Positions 58,459 to 64,000 of a stretch of 64,000 nucleotides of DNA are shown one piece after another. Each line of letters starts with the position of its first letter. Position 1 is the first letter of the stretch. The translations under genes and the position numbers were made by a program. The notes under the pieces are model-generated. The model worked only from the letters and a program-made list of their open reading frames with translations. It did no database searches and was not told the DNA's origin. The stretch lies in NCBI GenBank assembly GCA_023425645.1, contig JAFACG010000008.1:15293-79292 (forward strand). Direction: 5' to 3'. This DNA is from Pseudomonadota bacterium (GTDB lineage: Bacteria; Pseudomonadota; Gammaproteobacteria; Burkholderiales; Burkholderiaceae_B).

Positions 58459-59244
58459 TCAATCGTAGCAGAACGCGAGTTGCCGGGCGGCGTCCTGCAG
58501 ATGCGGCAGCTCTCCTCGCAACTGCTCCACCGTGACGCGCGCCCGCGGAGCCGCGATCGCCACCGCCAGAACGGACTGCCGGGAGCCGGTCGGAATGGCC
58601 ACGGCCATGCCCAGCACGCCGCTCAGGAACTCCTCCTGATCCAGGGAGACGCCCTCCCGGGCGATCTGCCGCAAATGCCGGCGCAATTCATCCGGGTCGG
58701 TAATGGTATTGGGGGTATAGGCCTGCAAGGACAAGGCGCCCAGGTACTTGTCCTGCTCGGACTCCGACAGCTGGCTCAGAAGCATCTTGCCCACCGCCGA
58801 GCAGTGCAGGGGCACATGACTGCCTGGCTCCAGCCGGAATGTCAAGGGCCACTGGGCCTCGACGCGGTCCAGATACTGGGCCTGGCCATTGACGATCATG
58901 GCCACATTGCAGGTCTCGCCGGTACGCAAGGACAGCGTGCGCAGGACTTCGTGGCGCGGGCCGCGCCGCACCTGTGCGGCCACGGCGCCCACGGACAGGC
59001 GCACCAGGGCGTCGCCCGGCATCAACTGGCTGCGGCGGACGTCACGCTTCAGGTAGCCCAGGCGTATGAGCTGGGCGATCAGGCGATTGGTCGTGGGGCG
59101 CGACAGCGCCAGCGCATCGGTGATCTGCGCGGCCGAAGGCGGGCTGGGCGACAGAATCACCATCTCCAGCACCTTGAGCGCCTTGCCCAGCACGCCGGCC
59201 TTGTCGGCGGCGGTCGCGCCGTCTTTTTCGAGTTGTTTGACCAT
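58459..59244 (-). CDS. IclR-family transcriptional regulator
   Basis: 261 residues. N-terminal winged helix-turn-helix (~37-68, SAAQITDALALSRPTTNRLIAQLIRLGYL) and a C-terminal IclR effector domain (~85-255) with PLHCSAVGKMLLSQL, the family signature. Likely controls the TRAP/dehydrogenase operon that converges on it; such regulators respond to small organic acids. Gene is intact although its probable targets are damaged. Confidence 0.92.
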   Translation of the reverse strand: MVKQLEKDGATAADKAGVLGKALKVLEMVILSPSPPSAAQITDALALSRPTTNRLIAQLIRLGYLKRDVRRSQLMPGDALVRLSVGAVAAQVRRGPRHEVLRTLSLRTGETCNVAMIVNGQAQYLDRVEAQWPLTFRLEPGSHVPLHCSAVGKMLLSQLSESEQDKYLGALSLQAYTPNTITDPDELRRHLRQIAREGVSLDQEEFLSGVLGMAVAIPTGSRQSVLAVAIAAPRARVTVEQLRGELPHLQDAARQLAFCYD

Positions 59245-59301
59245 GCCCCAGTGTAATCAATCTTGACCACTTTCGACATAAGCCCGGCCGCGGGAAATCC
59301 G

Positions 59302-59784
59302 CTATTGCCGCAGCTTCTTCACCAGCGCCGTCGTGGAGCGCTGGAATTCAAAAGGGATGGCGCGGGCCTCGCCGCCCCAGCTGCGCACCAGCGCGGTTTC
59401 CGGCAGCACCTCCATGTCGTAGTCGCCGCCCTTGACGATCAGGTCCGGCCGCAGCGCGGCGATCAGGGCTTCGGGCGTGTCCTCCGGAAAGATGACCACC
59501 GCATCCACGCAGGCCAGCGAGGCCAGCAGCGCGGCCCGGTCCTGCTCGCCATTGATGGGGCGTTCCGGACCTTTGTTCAGGCGGCGCACCGAGTCATCGG
59601 CATTGACGCCCACCACCAGCGAGGCGCCCAGTTGAGCGGCCTCGTCCAGATAGGTGACGTGACCGCGGTGCAGCAGGTCGAACACGCCGTTGGTAAAGAC
59701 CAGCGGGCGCGGCAGCCGGCCCTGGGCGATGGCCAGGACCAGCGCGTCGCGATCCAGTATCTTGGCTTCGAAGCGCGCCGTCAT
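59302..59784 (-). CDS. rfaE2: D-glycero-beta-D-manno-heptose 1-phosphate adenylyltransferase
   Basis: 160 residues, cytidylyltransferase-fold half of HldE as a separate protein. Adenylates heptose-1-phosphate for the LPS inner core. FTNGVFDLLHRGHVTYL (30-46) with the nucleotide motif H-x-G-H (His39, His42) is diagnostic; IVKGGDY follows at ~125. The kinase domain is not linked here, as in other betaproteobacteria. It begins one base after the ferritin-like gene and is co-transcribed with it. Confidence 0.94.
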   Translation of the reverse strand: MTARFEAKILDRDALVLAIAQGRLPRPLVFTNGVFDLLHRGHVTYLDEAAQLGASLVVGVNADDSVRRLNKGPERPINGEQDRAALLASLACVDAVVIFPEDTPEALIAALRPDLIVKGGDYDMEVLPETALVRSWGGEARAIPFEFQRSTTALVKKLRQ

Positions 59785-59785
59785 G

Positions 59786-60652
59786 TCAGGCCGGAACCAG
59801 GGACTCGGGCGCCGCCTGGCGCGTCAATTCCTTGCGATAGCGATTCAGGTCCTGAACCGTTTCGAAGGAGCCGCCCAACAGCAAGGACATATTGTGCAGG
59901 ATGCGCGTGCTGACCTTGTGCTCCCATTCCTTGTCGAAGCGGATCTGGCTGTCCAGCCAGTTCTCCAGCCAGCCCGGCGAAGGCAGCTTGGACTGCACGG
60001 TGTCCTGGGGATAAAGGGCCTTGTTCACGTGCAGGTTGGTCGGGTGCAGGGCCTGGGCCGTGCGGTGGGCCGAAGCCATCAGCACGCCGATCTTGGCAAA
60101 GGCCATGCGGGCCTGCAGGCCGAACTCCTGGCCCTTGTGCACCAGGGCGCGCTTCATGTAGCGCAGGTAGGCGCCGGCGTGGCGGGCTTCATCCTGGGCC
60201 ACGATCTTGTAGATGGCCTTGATGACCGGCTCGGTGTGCCAGTCGGCGGCGCGGCGATACCAGTGATTCAGGCGCACTTCGCCGCAGAAATGCAGCATCA
60301 GCGTCTCCATGGCCGGCGCCGGATCGAACTCGAAGCGCACCTTGTGCAGCTCTTCCTCGGTAGGCATGAGCTCGGGACGGAAACGGCGCAGGTATTCGAT
60401 CAATACCAGGGAATGCTTCTGTTCCTCGAAGAACCAGACCGACATGAAGGCGGAGAAGTCGCTGTCGTCCTTGTTGTCGCGCAGGAACATCTCGGTGGCC
60501 GGCAGGGCGGCCCATTCCGTGATGGCGTTCATCTTGATGGTGTAGGCCTGCTCGTCGCTGAGCTTGCTGCCGTCAAAATCGTCCCAGGGTATGTCGTGCG
60601 ACAGGTTCCAGCGCACCGCCTCCATGGATTTGAACAATTCGTGGTAGAGCAT
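59786..60652 (-). CDS. Ferritin-like di-iron protein (acyl-ACP desaturase-related)
   Basis: 288 residues, all-helical. A complete carboxylate di-iron site can be read: Glu46, EEQKH (76-80), Glu125 and DEARH (154-158), giving two E-x-x-H pairs as in soluble acyl-ACP desaturases. The long insertion between pairs and the lack of a desaturase-type N-terminus make the exact reaction uncertain. It is upstream of rfaE2 in one unit, which hints at an envelope role; that is inference. Expected cytosolic. Confidence 0.82.
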   Translation of the reverse strand: MLYHELFKSMEAVRWNLSHDIPWDDFDGSKLSDEQAYTIKMNAITEWAALPATEMFLRDNKDDSDFSAFMSVWFFEEQKHSLVLIEYLRRFRPELMPTEEELHKVRFEFDPAPAMETLMLHFCGEVRLNHWYRRAADWHTEPVIKAIYKIVAQDEARHAGAYLRYMKRALVHKGQEFGLQARMAFAKIGVLMASAHRTAQALHPTNLHVNKALYPQDTVQSKLPSPGWLENWLDSQIRFDKEWEHKVSTRILHNMSLLLGGSFETVQDLNRYRKELTRQAAPESLVPA

Positions 60653-60830
60653 AACGATTCCTAAAAAGAATCAAGCGGTTCCTTGACGGCGGCGCGAAGG
60701 CCGGCCGGACAAGGCTGCAAGAGGCCGGCGCGGGAAAACGGCCGGCAGCCTGCGTCCATCGTAGAACCTGTGGTTATCAGAAATATGTCAGTCAAAGAAA
60801 AAGACCGACGCGTCGCGTGGAACAGACAGT

Positions 60831-62387
60831 TCATCGTCCCGCCAACGCCCAGATGGCAACGCCAAGCGCCACGGCCAGCACGGCGCACAGCACCGTGAGC
60901 AGGCGATTGGTCTGCTGCTGCGACTGGCGCAACAGCCTGAGTTCCTGGTTCAGCGTCTGCCGTGTATCGGGCCTGTCCAGGTTGGCATAGACCAGACGCG
61001 GGAGCTGCGGCAGTATCTGGGCCCACTGCCCCGCTTCCTGTCGCAGACGCTGGTAAAAGCCGGACGGACCGATGCGCTGGTACATCCACTTTTCCAGATA
61101 GGGTTTGGCGGTATCCCACAGATCCAGTTCCGGATCCAGGTCCCGCCCCATGCCCTCCACGTTCAGGAGGGTTTTCTGCAGCAGCACGAGCTGCGGCTGG
61201 ATCTCGACATTGAAACGCCGGGAGGTCTGGAACAGCCGCAACAGCACCTGTCCCAGCGAGATCTCCGACAGCGGACGATCGAAATAAGGCTCGCACACGG
61301 CCCGCACCGCCCCTTCCAGTTCCTCTTCGCGCGTCTGCGGCGGCACCCAGCCCGACTCGATGTGCAATTGCGCCACCCGGCGGTAGTCCCGGCGGAAGAA
61401 GGCCAGGAAGTTCTGGGCCAGGTAGTTCTTGTCGAATTCGGACAGGGAGCCGACGATGCCGAAGTCCAGGGCGATGTAGCGGCCCAGGGTCTGCGGCGCA
61501 TCGGACACGTAGATATTGCCGGGGTGCATGTCGGCATGGAAGAAGCCGTCGGCAAATACCTGGGTGAAGAAGATTTCCACGCCTTTGCGCGCCAGGTCCT
61601 TCAGATCCACATTGGCGGCGCGCAGGCGGTCGATCTGGTTGATCGGAATGCCCTTCATACGCTCCATGGTGAATACCGAGGAGGCGCAATATTCCCAGAT
61701 GACTTCCGGGACGATCAGCAGTTCGGCACGCTCTTTCACCAGGGAGAAATTCCGGCGCAGCTGGCTGCAGTTGGACGCTTCGCGAATCAGGTCCAGCTCG
61801 TCGTTCAGGTATTTGTCGAACTCGGCCACGACTTCGCGCGGCTTCAGGCGCCGGCCGTCGGGCCCCAGACGTTCTATCAGTCCGGCGAGCGCGCGCATCA
61901 GGCGCAGATCCTTGTAGATGACCTCGTGCATGCCCGGACGCAGCACCTTGACGGCCACCTCGCGCCCGTCGTGCAGCTCGGCGAAGTGCACCTGGGCGAT
62001 CGATGCCGAAGCGATGGGCTGCATGTCGAAGCGCTTGAACAGCTCCTGAGGCGGAGCGCCCAGCGCCTTGTGAATGGTGGCGGCGGCCACTTCCGAGGGG
62101 AACGGCGGTACGCGGTCCTGAAGCAGCGCCAGTTGCTCGGCGATGTCCAGCGGTATCAGGTCGCGGCGCGTGGACAGCACCTGGCCGAATTTCACGAAGA
62201 TCGGGCCCAGGCTTTCCAGCGCCAGCCGCAGGCGCACGCCGCGCGGCAGCCGGGGCGCGCGCCCCAGTCGCACGATGCGCAACATCCGGAAGGCCCAGGG
62301 GTGGCGGATGCTGGAGAGCACGAGCTCGTCCAGGCGATAACGGAAGGCGACCAGAAGAATGGTGAACAGGCGACTGAACGAAAACAT
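60831..62387 (-). CDS. ubiB: Ubiquinone biosynthesis kinase-like protein UbiB
   Basis: 518 residues, ABC1/ADCK family. The KxGQ motif KFGQ (66-69) and ASIAQVH (A-rich loop), then the catalytic HADMHPGN and DFG (ALDFGIVG) segments are present. Two hydrophobic helices at the C-terminus (~490-515) anchor it to the membrane. Needed for ubiquinone synthesis by an ATPase role. GGGAGC precedes the ATG. Lies two bases after ubiJ in the usual ubiJ-ubiB order. Confidence 0.95.
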   Translation of the reverse strand: MFSFSRLFTILLVAFRYRLDELVLSSIRHPWAFRMLRIVRLGRAPRLPRGVRLRLALESLGPIFVKFGQVLSTRRDLIPLDIAEQLALLQDRVPPFPSEVAAATIHKALGAPPQELFKRFDMQPIASASIAQVHFAELHDGREVAVKVLRPGMHEVIYKDLRLMRALAGLIERLGPDGRRLKPREVVAEFDKYLNDELDLIREASNCSQLRRNFSLVKERAELLIVPEVIWEYCASSVFTMERMKGIPINQIDRLRAANVDLKDLARKGVEIFFTQVFADGFFHADMHPGNIYVSDAPQTLGRYIALDFGIVGSLSEFDKNYLAQNFLAFFRRDYRRVAQLHIESGWVPPQTREEELEGAVRAVCEPYFDRPLSEISLGQVLLRLFQTSRRFNVEIQPQLVLLQKTLLNVEGMGRDLDPELDLWDTAKPYLEKWMYQRIGPSGFYQRLRQEAGQWAQILPQLPRLVYANLDRPDTRQTLNQELRLLRQSQQQTNRLLTVLCAVLAVALGVAIWALAGR

Positions 62388-62389
62388 GG

Positions 62390-63019
62390 TCAGTGCTCCC
62401 GCCGCTTGGTTTCAGTCTGCTCGAGGCGCCGCTCCAGCCCGTCCAGCCGGGACAACAGGCCTTGGGCCTGCTCGCGAAGCCGCTCGAACTCGGAATGCGG
62501 CACCAGCAGTCCGCTTTCCTGCGACAGGTACTCCGTGACATTGTCCACAAGGCGCTGGCCCAGATCGCGCAGGCCTGCAAAAGCCTGGCGCGCGCCGCCG
62601 ACGAGGCGATGCGCCATGACATCACCCACCAGCCTGGACAGGTCCTCTTCGGCGTCCCAGCGCAGATTGGCGGCCAGGTCCGACACCAGATTGGCCAGGC
62701 CGGCTTCGCCCTGGACGAGCATGAGTTGCGCAACGCGACTGAAATCGCCGTCCTTGAGCACCTGCGGCAAATCCGGCAGGCGCTCGGCCGGCAGGGTCAG
62801 GGTGACGTCCGGCACCACGGCCGGATGCCCCAGGTCCAGTTCGCCCAGGGAGGTAATCGTGTAGACCAGGCGCAGGCGTCCCAGCACCAGCGCCACCGTC
62901 TTGCCGGAATGGGCGCGCAAGCGATCGCGCGCCCATTCCTCGCGGCGCAGCAAGGCATTGAGCAGGCGCACGCCCACGGCGGCAGGGTCGAGGAAGGAAG
63001 GGATAGCAGGCATGTCCAT
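62390..63019 (-). CDS. ubiJ: Ubiquinone biosynthesis accessory factor UbiJ (SCP2 domain)
   Basis: 209 residues. N-terminal SCP2-like lipid-binding domain (~15-115) and a C-terminal coiled coil ([32 protein letters not shown] heptads). UbiJ helps gather the Ubi enzymes that act on the lipid ring. It is directly upstream of ubiB and co-transcribed. ubiE, which often precedes it, is not seen in the window. Confidence 0.9.
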   Translation of the reverse strand: MDMPAIPSFLDPAAVGVRLLNALLRREEWARDRLRAHSGKTVALVLGRLRLVYTITSLGELDLGHPAVVPDVTLTLPAERLPDLPQVLKDGDFSRVAQLMLVQGEAGLANLVSDLAANLRWDAEEDLSRLVGDVMAHRLVGGARQAFAGLRDLGQRLVDNVTEYLSQESGLLVPHSEFERLREQAQGLLSRLDGLERRLEQTETKRREH

Positions 63020-63114
63020 GTGGGCTCGCTGCCGACGCCAGCAAACCAGTCAAATGAAAAACAGTCAGTTTAACCCGACATAGACACTGTTCGATGCACG
63101 GAACTGAAGGGATA

Positions 63115-63195
63115 AGCGCGCCCTGGCTGTAGGCCAGGGCAAGCGCCCATCCTTGTGACAACAGCCGCCTTCCATGTTCGGAGGCGGCTGTCTCT
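63115..63195. terminator. Two hairpins between the Tim44-like gene and ubiJ
   Basis: CCCTGGC-TGTAG-GCCAGGG (63121-63139) and ACAGCCGCC (63161-63169)/GGCGGCTGT (63183-63191) form stable stems downstream of the Tim44-like stop. T-runs are poor, so termination is likely but not typical. Confidence 0.5.
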
Positions 63196-63208
63196 GCGGC
63201 CACGCCGA

Positions 63209-64000
63209 TCAGGCGTTGGGATCGACCGGGATCTGCTGGATACCGGCCAGCAGCCAGCCGGCGCCATCGGCTTTGAAGAGATTCCATACTTCTTCGAAGC
63301 GGAACGCATCGGCGCCGGCCTCTTCGCGCAGCATGCCCGAGTAGCGCACGCTGGCCAGGTGGCCGTCGGCCACTTTTTCTATGCCCAGCAGTTCGGCATT
63401 GAGCAGCACCACGTCGGTGACGTTGTCGCCTTGGCGCTGCAGGATCTGCGGCGCGGCTTCCTTGAGCAGGTCATCGGTCAGGTAGTTGCGCAGCTGGTCC
63501 AGGTCGCCCTTGTCCCACAGCTTCTGGATTTCCACGAACTGCTTCTTGGCATTGGCCAGGAAGGTGGGGGTGTCGAAATCGCCGGGAATGAACCAGCTCT
63601 CGTCCACTGGCGGGGCCGGCACGGCGGCCACGGCGGCGGGCGCAGCGGCAGGCGCGGCGGCCGGAGCGGGATTGGACTGCTGCCAGGGCGTGGGCGCCTG
63701 GCTGTTGCGCATCATGGGCTGGGCGCCGGCGCCGGCCTGCTGCATGGCGGGCCGGGACGAGGAACCGCGCAGGCGGCGCACGATGAACAGGACCGCGAAC
63801 ACCACCAGGCCGATCAGCAGCAGGCTGGACATCATTTCCAGGAAGGCGCCGCCCAGGCCCAGGCTGGACAGCAGCGCGGCAATGCCCAGGCCGGCGGCGA
63901 TGCCGGCGATCGGGCCCAGGAAACGCGACATGCCGCTCTTGGCGGCCGTGCCGGCTGCGGCGGCGCCTGCCGCCGCGCCGGCGGCCGGGGCCGCCGAGCG
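63209..64000 (-). CDS. Tim44-like domain protein (5' end outside window)
   Basis: 264 residues are visible. The frame stays open to the window edge, through an Ala/Gly-rich stretch (GAAAGAAAAGTAAKSG), so the internal Met at 63931 is probably not the start; family members have a signal peptide and such a linker first. It has two hydrophobic helices (~30-75 of the visible part), an Ala/Pro linker, and a C-terminal Tim44 domain (FLANAKKQFVEIQKLWDKGDL through the end). Function in bacteria is unclear, linked to envelope or membrane tasks. Confidence 0.88.
   Translation of the reverse strand, partial: RSAAPAAGAAAGAAAAGTAAKSGMSRFLGPIAGIAAGLGIAALLSSLGLGGAFLEMMSSLLLIGLVVFAVLFIVRRLRGSSSRPAMQQAGAGAQPMMRNSQAPTPWQQSNPAPAAAPAAAPAAVAAVPAPPVDESWFIPGDFDTPTFLANAKKQFVEIQKLWDKGDLDQLRNYLTDDLLKEAAPQILQRQGDNVTDVVLLNAELLGIEKVADGHLASVRYSGMLREEAGADAFRFEEVWNLFKADGAGWLLAGIQQIPVDPNA

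Overview
The window is GC-rich (roughly 65%) chromosomal DNA from a betaproteobacterium, most likely an Alcaligenaceae/Burkholderiales relative (Bordetella, Achromobacter, Castellaniella type). This rests on protein resemblance and gene pairings (gatCAB, DUF815-mutT/thiE, pcm-tolC, coaE-zapD, a DUF3460 protein, ubiJ-ubiB), recalled rather than searched. I see no tRNA, rRNA, insertion sequence, prophage or CRISPR array. Most of the window is core metabolism with a few accessory modules.

Layout. 1-3258: gatCAB amidotransferase (gatC cut by the window edge). 3541-5879: polar amino acid ABC importer (binding protein and two permeases, no ATPase). 6057-6731: pyrE. 6761-9152: LysR regulator divergent from doxX and an extradiol-type dioxygenase. 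9231-10025: xthA. 10041-18042: a denitrification/NO-defence island with cytochrome c, nirK, quinol-type norB, ytfE (ric), norR, a Crp/Fnr regulator and a nirV-like lipoprotein. 18213-21421: an NAD(P)-binding protein, gltS, ispB. 21600-24182: DUF815 ATPase, MutT-ThiE fusion, spermidine-synthase-like protein. 24179-33115: mdtABC-type tripartite RND pump with its outer-membrane factor. 33353-37957: zapD, coaE, a lipoprotein, a mini-LuxR regulator, panC, scpA, DUF3460. 38034-40338: MFS transporter and XRE regulator. 40340-47319: metH divergent from a cobalamin riboswitch with btuB-btuF. 47477-51966: thiG, thiD, mtnN, pcm-like, tolC-like. 52385-59244: a decaying TRAP-transporter/2-oxoacid-dehydrogenase operon with an IclR regulator. 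59302-64000: rfaE2, a ferritin-like di-iron protein, ubiB, ubiJ, and a Tim44-domain protein cut by the edge.

How the parts work together. In the denitrification island NirK makes NO from nitrite, probably fed by the adjacent cytochrome c; NorB reduces NO to N2O; YtfE repairs nitrosylated iron centres; NorR senses NO. The norR-ytfE gap holds three GGT-N7-ACC boxes and a well-placed sigma-54 promoter facing ytfE-norB, so the circuit can be read from sequence. metH (B12-dependent) lies back to back with B12-riboswitch-controlled uptake genes.

The most unusual region is 52.3-58.5 kb. A TRAP large permease is cut after about 84 codons and fused in frame to the second half of a 2-oxoacid dehydrogenase E1, which is then frameshifted by a 5-bp tandem duplication. 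The matching lipoyl/hydrolase E2 carries a frameshift and a stop codon. The binding protein, small permease, a YihU-like reductase, a VOC protein and the IclR regulator remain intact. I read this as a catabolic operon caught during decay. I found no clear novel defence or mobile system.
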